Shown: one piece after another, positions 17,183-25,296 of the stretch
Layout: each line of letters opens with the position of its first letter
How positions within the stretch are numbered: position 1 is the first letter of the stretch
Assembly (NCBI RefSeq): GCF_002161055.1
Contig: NZ_NFLT01000005.1
Coordinates: forward strand, 124,001-188,000
Direction of reading: 5' to 3'
DNA length: 64,000 nt
From: Tyzzerella sp. An114
GTDB lineage: Bacteria; Bacillota; Clostridia; Lachnospirales; Anaerotignaceae
Translations under genes and position numbers: made by a program
The notes under the pieces: model-generated
Seen by the model: the letters and a program-made list of their open reading frames with translations, nothing else
What the model was told of the DNA's origin: nothing
The model's database searches: none

Positions 17183-19519
17183 ATGGATAAATCAACAGAA
17201 TTAATGCCTCTAATACCCTTAAGAGGGCTTACTGTTTTTCCTAATATGATTATAAGTTTTTCTGTTGGAAGACAGAAATCCCTTGATGCAATAGAAAAGG
17301 CTACTGGCGGAAATGAACTCGTTTTCCTTGCATCTCAGAAAGACCCTTCTGTGGATGCTCCGAAACGTGAAGATATATGCGACATAGGAACTGTTGCAAA
17401 GGTAAAACAAATACTAAGACTTCCGGGAAATGTGACTCATGTTATTGTAGAGGGTGTTATAAGAGGAAATCTTGTAAAAGTTATTGAAAATGAAGATTGT
17501 GACATAGCAGAAATTATAGAGATACCTCAAGACTCTGATGAAGAACCTGATGTGGATACTGTTGCCCTTATGAGAATGACTTCTGATGCTTTTGACGAGT
17601 ACATAAAAATGGGCAATAGAATGCAAGCTGGAAATGAGGGTGTTGTAAATGTAATATCTGCAACAAAGCCTGGTCAAATGGCAGACATTATGGCTTCTGG
17701 AATTAATATAAATCAATCAGAAAGACAGACAATTCTTGAAATACTTGACCCTGTAAAAAGACTTGAAGCTGTTTTTGAGATACTTAACTCAGAACTTGAA
17801 ATAGTGAGACTTAAAAAACAGCTTGAGGAAAAAGTAAAAGCGAATATAGATAAATCACAAAAGGAATACTATTTGAGAGAAGAACTTAAAGTTATACAGG
17901 AAGAATTGGGAGAGGACTCTGCTTCTGATATAGATAGATATAAAAAACTTCTTGCTGATAAAGATATTCCAGAAGACTCTAAAAAAGTTATTGAAAGAGA
18001 AATTTTAAAACTTGAAAGAGGTTCTCAATCATCACCAGATGCAAATGTTACAAGAAATTATCTTGATTGGGTTCTTGATATGCCTTGGGGTGAAAAGACA
18101 AAAGAGAAATTTGATATTAAAAAAGCACAGAAAATACTTGATGAAGACCATTATGGTCTTGAAAAAGTTAAGGAGAGAATACTTGAGTATCTTGCAGTAA
18201 TTAAAAATGCTCCAAACTCAAATACTCCTATACTTTGTTTATATGGTCCTCCGGGAGTTGGTAAAACTTCAATAGCAAAATCTGTTGCCTCAGCTCTTAA
18301 TAGAAAATATGTGAGAATGTCTTTAGGTGGAGTTAAAGACGAAAGTGAAATAAGAGGACACAGAAAAACATATATTGGAGCTATGCCGGGAAGAATTATA
18401 AAGGCTGTAAAACAAGCTGGAACAGATAACCCGCTTATACTTCTTGATGAGATTGATAAACTTAGTCAATCCTTTAATGGTGACCCTTCATCAGCTCTTT
18501 TGGAAGTTCTTGACGGTGAACAGAATAATACATTTAGAGACCATTACATGGAAGTTCCTTATGACCTTTCAGATGTGTTATTTATATGTACAGCAAACTC
18601 TCTTGACACAATAGCACCTGCTTTGCGTGATAGAATGGAAATACTTGAGCTTTCAGGTTATACATCTGAAGAAAAGAAAAATATATTTAAAAAACATCTC
18701 TATCCTAAACAGCTTAAAAAACATGGTCTCAAGAAAAGTAATATAAAAATTACAGAACCGGCTATTGATGAGATTATAGACGGTTATACAAGAGAGGCTG
18801 GAGTTCGTCAGCTTGAAAGAATTATGGGTAAACTTTGCAGAAAGACTGTGAAATCAATAGTTTCCGGTGATAAAAAATCTGTGACTGTAAATTTATCAAA
18901 TATTGAAGAATTTTTAGGTAAAAAGAAAATAAAACATGATAAAATTTTTGATACTCCACAAGTAGGTATTGTAAGAGGTCTTGCTTGGACTCAATTTGGA
19001 GGAGATACTCTTTCTATTGAGGTTAATACAATGAAAGGCAGCGGAAAATTTGAGCTTACAGGAAATATGGGAGATGTTATGAAAGAGTCTGCAAAGGCTG
19101 CTATAAGCTATATACGTGCAAACTCTGATATGTTCAATGTAGATGAAAATTTCTACAAAGAAAAAGACATTCATATACATATTCCTGAAGGAGCTGTTCC
19201 AAAAGATGGACCTTCTGCCGGAATAACAATGGCGACAGCAATGATTTCTGCTCTTACAGGGGCAAAAATAAGAAATGATGTTGCTATGACAGGTGAAATA
19301 ACAATAAGAGGACGTGTTCTTCCTATTGGAGGACTTAAAGAAAAAGTTCTTGCTGCTAAAAAAGCAGGAGTTAAAAAGATAGTTATTCCTTTTGACAATA
19401 AAGAGGATTTAGATGAAATTCCTGAAAATATAAAAGATGGAATTGATTTTGTTTTTGCCAAAGAAATGGAAGATGTTTTAAAAGCGGCTGTTTTAAAAGG
19501 AGAGAAAGTATGGAAGTAA
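17183..19519 (+). CDS. lon: ATP-dependent protease LonA
   Basis: A 778-residue cytosolic Lon protease. It has the N-terminal substrate domain (PLIPLRGLTVFPNM onward, about 1-200), a coiled linker, an AAA+ module with Walker A GPPGVGKT and Walker B LILLDEIDKL, and a C-terminal serine protease domain with the catalytic Ser in KDGPSAGIT and Lys in GGLKEKVLAA. The frame is open to 17120, but the ATG at 17183 has AGAGGTG upstream and gives the family start. It overlaps engB by 10 nt, the same lon-engB order as in Bacillus. Confidence 0.95.
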   Translation: MDKSTELMPLIPLRGLTVFPNMIISFSVGRQKSLDAIEKATGGNELVFLASQKDPSVDAPKREDICDIGTVAKVKQILRLPGNVTHVIVEGVIRGNLVKVIENEDCDIAEIIEIPQDSDEEPDVDTVALMRMTSDAFDEYIKMGNRMQAGNEGVVNVISATKPGQMADIMASGININQSERQTILEILDPVKRLEAVFEILNSELEIVRLKKQLEEKVKANIDKSQKEYYLREELKVIQEELGEDSASDIDRYKKLLADKDIPEDSKKVIEREILKLERGSQSSPDANVTRNYLDWVLDMPWGEKTKEKFDIKKAQKILDEDHYGLEKVKERILEYLAVIKNAPNSNTPILCLYGPPGVGKTSIAKSVASALNRKYVRMSLGGVKDESEIRGHRKTYIGAMPGRIIKAVKQAGTDNPLILLDEIDKLSQSFNGDPSSALLEVLDGEQNNTFRDHYMEVPYDLSDVLFICTANSLDTIAPALRDRMEILELSGYTSEEKKNIFKKHLYPKQLKKHGLKKSNIKITEPAIDEIIDGYTREAGVRQLERIMGKLCRKTVKSIVSGDKKSVTVNLSNIEEFLGKKKIKHDKIFDTPQVGIVRGLAWTQFGGDTLSIEVNTMKGSGKFELTGNMGDVMKESAKAAISYIRANSDMFNVDENFYKEKDIHIHIPEGAVPKDGPSAGITMATAMISALTGAKIRNDVAMTGEITIRGRVLPIGGLKEKVLAAKKAGVKKIVIPFDNKEDLDEIPENIKDGIDFVFAKEMEDVLKAAVLKGEKVWK

Positions 19520-20109
19520 ATAACGCTTCATTGGCTGCTGTTGGTGTAAAACTTGAACAGTATCCAAAAGATGGAAAACCTGAAATTGCTTTTGCAGGAA
19601 AATCTAATGTTGGAAAATCATCACTTATAAATGGACTTCTCAACAGAAAATCTCTTGCCAGAACTAGCTCCAGTCCAGGAAAGACAAGAACAATAAATTT
19701 TTATGATGTTGAAAATACATTGTATTTTGTTGACCTTCCAGGATATGGCTATGCTAAAGCTCCTAAAACTGAGATACAGAAATGGGGTAAAATGATAGAA
19801 GATTATCTCTATCAGAGAGAGACTTTAAAAAGTATTGTTCTTTTAATAGATATACGTCACGAGCCTGGTGCAAATGATAAAATGATGTATGAATGGCTCA
19901 AACATTATGACTATGACATAATAGTAATTGCAACAAAGGCAGATAAAATTAAAAGAAGTCAGCTTCAAAAACACGTTTCTATTATAAGAAAGGCTCTTAA
20001 TATGTCAGCTGATGAGAAAATAATTCCTTTCTCAAGCATGACAAAACAGGGTAAAGAGGAGATTTGGTCTGTTTTTGATAATATTATAGGTTATAAAAAA
20101 GATGAGTAA
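19510..20109 (+). CDS. engB: Ribosome biogenesis GTP-binding protein EngB (YsxC/YihA)
   Basis: A 199-residue TRAFAC GTPase needed for large ribosomal subunit assembly. G1 is GKSNVGKSS, G3 is DLPGYGYA and G4 is TKADK; the phrase TSSSPGKTRTINFY is the typical switch I region. The start codon overlaps the end of lon by 10 nt and has an AAGGAG site inside the lon coding sequence, indicating coupled translation. A strong terminator follows. Confidence 0.95.
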   Translation: MEVNNASLAAVGVKLEQYPKDGKPEIAFAGKSNVGKSSLINGLLNRKSLARTSSSPGKTRTINFYDVENTLYFVDLPGYGYAKAPKTEIQKWGKMIEDYLYQRETLKSIVLLIDIRHEPGANDKMMYEWLKHYDYDIIVIATKADKIKRSQLQKHVSIIRKALNMSADEKIIPFSSMTKQGKEEIWSVFDNIIGYKKDE

Positions 20110-20111
20110 AT

Positions 20112-20151
20112 AAAAAATCTTTTCAGGGTTATTCCTGAAAAGATTTTTTTG
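20112..20151. terminator. Intrinsic terminator between engB and the merR gene
   Basis: AAAATCTTTTCAGG pairs with CCTGAAAAGATTTT, with A- and T-runs on either side. It can end both convergent transcripts and overlaps the last codons of the MerR gene. Confidence 0.9.
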
Positions 20152-20959
20152 TTTTTACCATAATTTTAAATACAAAATCATCTTCGTTTTTTGTTGCAAA
20201 ATAGTCTATTACATTTTCCTCGTATATTATATCTTCTGTCTCAATATTGTTTTTATCTATATATTCTAAAAGTTTATCATAGGAATTTTTTATATTATCG
20301 TATGAACCGAAATGATATTTTATTATATATTCTCCAGCAGGACGTTTTTTTAAATAGGGTTTTTCTTCTGAATTTAAAACGATAACAAAAATATCCATAT
20401 ATGAGTTATAATCCTTTTGTCTGATTGAAGAAAGACTTCTTGTAGCACCATAAGGATTATTTTGATATATTCCAAGTTCTATACATTCTTTGATTATTTC
20501 TGATGAATAAAATATAAAGTCAATATCTTCTAAAGACTCAACAGTCTTTGAAAATAATAAACAGCTTTCTTTTATAACCTCTCTAAAAACATCATTTTTA
20601 TTATTTTTTGGTATGTTTATAAGCTCTCTGTTTCTTATTTCTATTGAATTTTTAAAACTTTTAATGTGATTTATTTTATTTTCAAGTACACTTATTCTAT
20701 CTTCAAAAAGATTTATAAGCTTTTTGGGTGAACGATTGTCAATATACTCTTTTATTTCTTTTAATGACATTCCAAGATTTCTAAGCTCTGTTATTATAAT
20801 AAATGTGTCATATTGCCATATAGAATAATATCTGTATCCATTATCTTTAATTATTTCAGGAGAAAAAACTCCTATATCATCATAGTGAAAAAGTGTATGT
20901 TTTGATACATTACATAATTTTGCAAATTCTCCTGTGGTTAAATATATATTTTCTGACAT
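20129..20959 (-). CDS. MerR family transcriptional regulator with effector-binding domain
   Basis: A 276-residue regulator resembling BmrR. The winged helix is N-terminal ([28 protein letters not shown], about residues 5-35, then [10 protein letters not shown] and [12 protein letters not shown]). A dimerisation coiled coil follows (about 80-125) and then a GyrI-like ligand domain. It is divergent from a MATE efflux gene whose promoter has the 19-bp spacer typical of MerR targets, so it most likely activates that pump in response to a drug or metabolite. Confidence 0.88.
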   Translation of the reverse strand: MSENIYLTTGEFAKLCNVSKHTLFHYDDIGVFSPEIIKDNGYRYYSIWQYDTFIIITELRNLGMSLKEIKEYIDNRSPKKLINLFEDRISVLENKINHIKSFKNSIEIRNRELINIPKNNKNDVFREVIKESCLLFSKTVESLEDIDFIFYSSEIIKECIELGIYQNNPYGATRSLSSIRQKDYNSYMDIFVIVLNSEEKPYLKKRPAGEYIIKYHFGSYDNIKNSYDKLLEYIDKNNIETEDIIYEENVIDYFATKNEDDFVFKIMVKTKKSFQE

Positions 20960-20972
20960 AAAAAATCCTTCC

Positions 20973-21003
20973 TTGACTATCGGGTTACACTATACTTTAT
21001 AAT
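20973..21003 (+). promoter_or_regulatory. MerR-type promoter (19-bp spacer) of the MATE gene
   Basis: TTGACT at 20973-20978 and TATAAT at 20998-21003 are both near consensus but 19 bp apart. MerR-family activators work by untwisting promoters of exactly this spacing. The site lies in the gap between the merR gene and the MATE gene. Confidence 0.75.
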
Positions 21004-21038
21004 ACCATAACGGATAAAATAGTATCAAGGAGGATAGT

Positions 21039-22367
21039 ATGAAAACAGATATTTCAAAAAAATTTACTTTTTTTCAGTTACTTATTTTTTCACTTCCTTC
21101 AATAATTATGATGATGTTTATGTCATTGTATACTATTGTTGACGGATTTTTTGTTTCAAGATTTGTTGGTACAGATGCACTTTCAGCTATTAATATAGCT
21201 TATCCAGCAATAAACATAATTATAGGTATAGGCGTAATGGCTTCAACAGGGGGAAGTGCTATTGTGTCTCTTAAAATGGGACAGGGTAAATTTGATGAGG
21301 CAAAAAGGGATTTTTCACTTATTGTAATATCAACAGTTATTGTCTGTATACTTATAAGTATTATATCAGTGACTTTTAGTGAAAAAATTGTTATATTTCT
21401 TGGTGCAGAGGGAAGTATTATAAATCTTGCATCTACTTATCTTAAAATATTAATGATTTTTGCTCCTGTAAGTGGATTACAACTTTTATTTCAATCATTT
21501 TTTGTTACAGCGGGAAAACCTACTCTTGGACTTATTTTGACAATAGTTGGAGGACTTTTTAATATGGTTTTTGACTATGTTTTAATAGTTCCTTTTGAAA
21601 TGGGTATTAAGGGGGCAGCTTATGCCACAGTGACAAGTTATTTTATACCGGCTATTGGTGGAGTTATATTTTTTACTATCAATAAAAAAGGACTTTGTTT
21701 TACTAAAACACGATTTAAAAGTGATATTTTATTAAAAACATCGTCAAATGGTTCTTCTGAAATGGTGACAAATCTTTCAGGAAGTGTAATAACATTCCTT
21801 TTCAACATATATATGATGAAATATGCTGGAGCTGACGGTGTTGCTGCTATAACAGCAGCTATGTATGTTCAATTTCTTATGACAGCTTTTTTCTTAGGAT
21901 TTTCAATAGGTGTTGCTCCTGTTATATCATATAATTATGGGGCTTTGGAAAAAACTTTCCTTAAAAATACTATAAAAAATTGTATGAAATTTACTGTGTT
22001 TGTTTCATGTATTATTTTTTTAATTGGTTTTATATTTTCAAATGAGATTTCAATTATATTCTTTAAAAAAGATACTAATGTTTATAATTTATCACAATAT
22101 GGACTTAAAATTTTTGCAGTTTCATTTTTATTTTCGGGAATAAATATATTTTCATCAGCACTTTTTACAGCCTTAGGAAATGGCTTTGTTTCTGCTGTAA
22201 TATCATTTTCAAGAACACTTCTTTTTACAATAGTTGGAATAATTATGCTTTCAATGATTTTTGAAATAATAGGACTATGGTGGGCGGTTCCTTTTGGTGA
22301 AATGATTACAGTTTTTGTAAGTATAATATTTATGAGACTTTTGAAAACAAGATATAATATTTTTTAA
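21039..22367 (+). CDS. MATE family efflux transporter
   Basis: A 442-residue protein with about twelve transmembrane helices in two MATE halves. Typical phrases are YTIVDGFFVSRFVGTDALSA near the N-terminus, AGKPTLGLI and IGVAPVISYNYGA. This class exports cationic drugs or metabolites using a Na+ or H+ gradient. The ATG follows AAGGAGG by a short spacer. The divergent MerR regulator and its long-spacer promoter suggest inducible drug or signal export. Confidence 0.92.
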   Translation: MKTDISKKFTFFQLLIFSLPSIIMMMFMSLYTIVDGFFVSRFVGTDALSAINIAYPAINIIIGIGVMASTGGSAIVSLKMGQGKFDEAKRDFSLIVISTVIVCILISIISVTFSEKIVIFLGAEGSIINLASTYLKILMIFAPVSGLQLLFQSFFVTAGKPTLGLILTIVGGLFNMVFDYVLIVPFEMGIKGAAYATVTSYFIPAIGGVIFFTINKKGLCFTKTRFKSDILLKTSSNGSSEMVTNLSGSVITFLFNIYMMKYAGADGVAAITAAMYVQFLMTAFFLGFSIGVAPVISYNYGALEKTFLKNTIKNCMKFTVFVSCIIFLIGFIFSNEISIIFFKKDTNVYNLSQYGLKIFAVSFLFSGINIFSSALFTALGNGFVSAVISFSRTLLFTIVGIIMLSMIFEIIGLWWAVPFGEMITVFVSIIFMRLLKTRYNIF

Positions 22368-22371
22368 AAAT

Positions 22372-22400
22372 AAAAAGCCTGAATTTTTCAGGCTTTTTAT
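22372..22400. terminator. Bidirectional intrinsic terminator
   Basis: AAAAAGCCTGAA and TTCAGGCTTTTT form a stem between the convergent MATE and EAL genes. Confidence 0.92.
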
Positions 22401-24610
22401 TTTAATATCTTTTTGTATTCTTCAAAATTTAAAGGTTTTGAAAAATAATATCCTTGTATATAATCACAATTATTATTTTTTAAGAACTCAAACTGTTCTT
22501 TTGTCTCAACACCTTCTGCAATTGTTTCCATACCGAGAGATTTTGCAATATTTATTGTATATAAAACTATATTATCCCCACGATTTGTTCCTATGTTTTT
22601 TATAAACATTTTGTCAAGTTTAAGTATATCAAAATCAAAAACTTGGATAGATGTTAAAGATGAATAACCTGTACCAAAATCATCTAAAAGAAGTTTAAAA
22701 TCATATTTATGAAATTCTGATATTATTTCTTTTATTTTTTCTATATTTTGTGATGTGTCACTTTCGGTAATTTCAAATTGTATATACTTGTGTGGAAGAC
22801 CTATTTTATCAATTTCATTTTTAAACTCTTTTACAATGTTTATATCATAGAGATATGCCTTTGATAAATTTATTGATACAGGAACTATATTATTTCCTTT
22901 ATCAATCAAATCTTTCATCTGTTTACATGTTTTTATAAAAATTTTCCAATCTATTTGACGTATAAAACCATTTGTCTCGCATAAATGAATGAATTTATCA
23001 GGAGGTATTATTGTTCCGTCTTTTTTTCTCCATCTTATAAGAGCTTCAGAACCCATTAAATCCCCGTCAGTTGAATATTTTGGTTGATACCATGGTTCAA
23101 ACTCATTGTTTTTTAAGGCTTCTTCAAGATTATCTTCTAATTCTTTTATTTCCAACATTTGTTTTCTTATACTGTCATTATAGAAGGCATAAAAAAGGTC
23201 GTTTCGTCCTTTTATTGTCATTTTAGCCATATTTGCATAGCTATACATTATTTCAAAAGGTATGTTGGGTTCTTTTATTTCATATATGCCTATTGAAAGT
23301 TTTATATATGACTTATTATGTTTTTCTGAAACTATTTGAATTTGTTTTTCTATATTTTCAAGTTTTTGTTTTATTTCTGATATGTCATTATATGTAAATA
23401 TGGCAACAAATTCATCGGCATACCTGTGTGCTATTATATCATCAGAGTTTTTATATTTAATAAGAATTTTCCATAATATTTTTATTATTTTATTGCCTTC
23501 TTCTATACCAAACATTTCATTTACAAGTTTGAATTTATCAAGGTCAATAATAGCAAAAACAGCTTTGTTTTTATATTTTGGAATTAAAGTTTTTGCATCT
23601 TCTTCAAATTTTATATAACTGTCTCCTCCTGTTATATCATCTCTATAAAGTACACTAATTACTTTTTTATTATGTTTTAATATTAAAATTACTATTATAA
23701 ATATACATATATAGAAAAGTAATATAATAGAAAATAAAAGAATATTTATATCATAAGAAATACTATTTGTTTTACTTGAAATAAATTCTAATGGTATAAA
23801 TGAAATTATATACCAATCATTTATACCTAAAGGTTCATAATATATATATTTGAAATAATAGTTATCATTTGAAGATATATAAGAACCAGATTTATTATTT
23901 TTTATATCAGATTTAATTTTATCTAAAAAAGATTTAGCATCATTATTTATTTCTAAAGTTAAGTCAAAAATATTATTTTTGTTTATAAAATTACCTTTTG
24001 GAGGTGCAATCATAATTTCACCATCTGGAGAAATTATATATGAAAAATAAGATTTTTCATCTGAGTTTAATTTTATTGTTTTGTCCCAATAATCTGAGTT
24101 ATAGGTAGCATATATATATCCTATACAATTTTGATTATTATCATATAAAGGTGCAGTATAAGCAGTATTTCGACCGTTTTTAGACATATATATGCCTATA
24201 TTATATTTTTCCATCTCACTTTGTGCATATTCAAAGCTGTAACCAAAATTTTCGAGAGAATTTACAGTCCCATCTGATTTATAAAATTTACCATCAGGAG
24301 TAATAACTCCTATTTCATTAAAATCATAAATTCTTTTTAATGGCTCTAAAGTTTCGACAACATTGTAAATATCAATGTTGTCTTTTTTAGAAATTTCAAG
24401 GGCAGCACCTGTTATTATTTTTTCTGTATATTTTACTTCCTTATGCATTATTTCTATATTTTTTAATGAAGCATCTTCTAATGAATCAATAGATTGAGTG
24501 TCTATTTTTTTATTTATTGAGTTTGAATATATAAGGAGGGAAGAAGTTAGAGCAATGCTTAAAATCATTATAATTGTAATTATCTTTATGTATTTTAAAT
24601 AATTTGACAA
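22397..24610 (-). CDS. Membrane sensor cyclic-di-GMP phosphodiesterase (Cache-like, degenerate GGDEF, EAL)
   Basis: A 737-residue protein: N-terminal transmembrane helix, extracytoplasmic sensor of Cache type (about 40-270), second helix (about 285-310), GGDEF-like domain and C-terminal EAL domain. The GGDEF active site is YADEF (about 395-400), so cyclase activity is unlikely and the domain may bind GTP as a regulator. The EAL domain keeps SEALIRW, FEITESD, LDDFGTGYSS, KLDK and EGVETKEQ, so it should hydrolyse c-di-GMP. The frame opens at 24628, but GAGGAGGT lies inside those codons, 6 nt before a TTG at 24610, which is the better start. Confidence 0.88.
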   Translation of the reverse strand: MSNYLKYIKIITIIMILSIALTSSLLIYSNSINKKIDTQSIDSLEDASLKNIEIMHKEVKYTEKIITGAALEISKKDNIDIYNVVETLEPLKRIYDFNEIGVITPDGKFYKSDGTVNSLENFGYSFEYAQSEMEKYNIGIYMSKNGRNTAYTAPLYDNNQNCIGYIYATYNSDYWDKTIKLNSDEKSYFSYIISPDGEIMIAPPKGNFINKNNIFDLTLEINNDAKSFLDKIKSDIKNNKSGSYISSNDNYYFKYIYYEPLGINDWYIISFIPLEFISSKTNSISYDINILLFSIILLFYICIFIIVILILKHNKKVISVLYRDDITGGDSYIKFEEDAKTLIPKYKNKAVFAIIDLDKFKLVNEMFGIEEGNKIIKILWKILIKYKNSDDIIAHRYADEFVAIFTYNDISEIKQKLENIEKQIQIVSEKHNKSYIKLSIGIYEIKEPNIPFEIMYSYANMAKMTIKGRNDLFYAFYNDSIRKQMLEIKELEDNLEEALKNNEFEPWYQPKYSTDGDLMGSEALIRWRKKDGTIIPPDKFIHLCETNGFIRQIDWKIFIKTCKQMKDLIDKGNNIVPVSINLSKAYLYDINIVKEFKNEIDKIGLPHKYIQFEITESDTSQNIEKIKEIISEFHKYDFKLLLDDFGTGYSSLTSIQVFDFDILKLDKMFIKNIGTNRGDNIVLYTINIAKSLGMETIAEGVETKEQFEFLKNNNCDYIQGYYFSKPLNFEEYKKILK

Positions 24611-24743
24611 TGATTTACCTCCTCGCATAAAATATATGAATAGAATTATTATACTATAATTATTACAATTAATAAATATTTTTATAAAACTATGTATTTT
24701 TTAATGAACAATATAGTTTTAAAAGTAATTTGGAGGGGAAAAA

Positions 24744-25214
24744 ATGATATCTTTTTCAATAGAAAATACAAAAACTTTTATGGCAGGACTTTTGAAAAGT
24801 TCTATGTTTGATGATTTTGAAGTTAGAAGTTTTTTGGTTACAACATTTACAACTTTTGAAATACATTGTGATTATAACAGCAATTTTTTTACTGATGTAA
24901 TAGAGGAAGAAAGAGAAAAAAGAAAAATATGTTTATGGAAAGATATTAAAAATTATGCTTTTGATATTATAAAGGGTGATAAACTTCCTAAAAGTATAAA
25001 AATTATATTTTGTGCCGATAGAGAGACTATGGATAGCATATATACAAATTCATCAGCTATGTTTATGAATGTTATTTTTGAAGAAGGTAAACTTAAAATT
25101 ATAACAGGATTTTCTCCTAAAGAATTTACAATGGATAAAACAGGGGAATATGAGTGGGACAAGTATGTTAAAGAATTTTTACATAAAAATAAAATTATTA
25201 GCACTCAGGAGTGA
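24744..25214 (+). CDS. DUF5721-like protein of unknown function
   Basis: A 156-residue soluble protein with no catalytic motif I recognise. The N-terminal pattern (MISFSIENTKTFMAGLL then VTTFTTFEIHCDYN) resembles the DUF5721 family of Lachnospirales, from memory only. GGAGGGG precedes the ATG. A perfect CIRCE element covers its last six codons, so heat-shock repressor binding for htpG takes place within this gene. It is divergent from the EAL gene. Confidence 0.6.
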   Translation: MISFSIENTKTFMAGLLKSSMFDDFEVRSFLVTTFTTFEIHCDYNSNFFTDVIEEEREKRKICLWKDIKNYAFDIIKGDKLPKSIKIIFCADRETMDSIYTNSSAMFMNVIFEEGKLKIITGFSPKEFTMDKTGEYEWDKYVKEFLHKNKIISTQE

Positions 25215-25224
25215 TGAGTGCTAA
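25198..25224. promoter_or_regulatory. CIRCE operator (HrcA binding site)
   Basis: TTAGCACTC, 9 nt, GAGTGCTAA: an exact match to the CIRCE consensus. It overlaps the stop of the DUF5721-like gene and lies 7 nt upstream of the htpG -35 hexamer. HrcA, which is not encoded in the window, should bind here and repress htpG. Confidence 0.95.
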
Positions 25225-25231
25225 ATTTTTC

Positions 25232-25259
25232 TTGACTTTTATTATACTGGTGCTAAAAT
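25232..25259 (+). promoter_or_regulatory. htpG promoter
   Basis: TTGACT at 25232-25237 and TAAAAT at 25254-25259, 16-bp spacer, just downstream of CIRCE. Confidence 0.65.
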
Positions 25260-25281
25260 ATATTTTAGAAATATATTTAGC
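25252..25281 (+). promoter_or_regulatory. Imperfect inverted repeat in the htpG leader
   Basis: GCTAAAATATATTT faces AAATATATTTAGC across TAG, between the -10 and the ribosome binding site. It could form an RNA hairpin just before AGGAGG or be a degenerate second operator, since its outer bases TGCTAA/TTAGCA echo part of CIRCE. Confidence 0.45.
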
Positions 25282-25296
25282 AAGGAGGAATACCTA

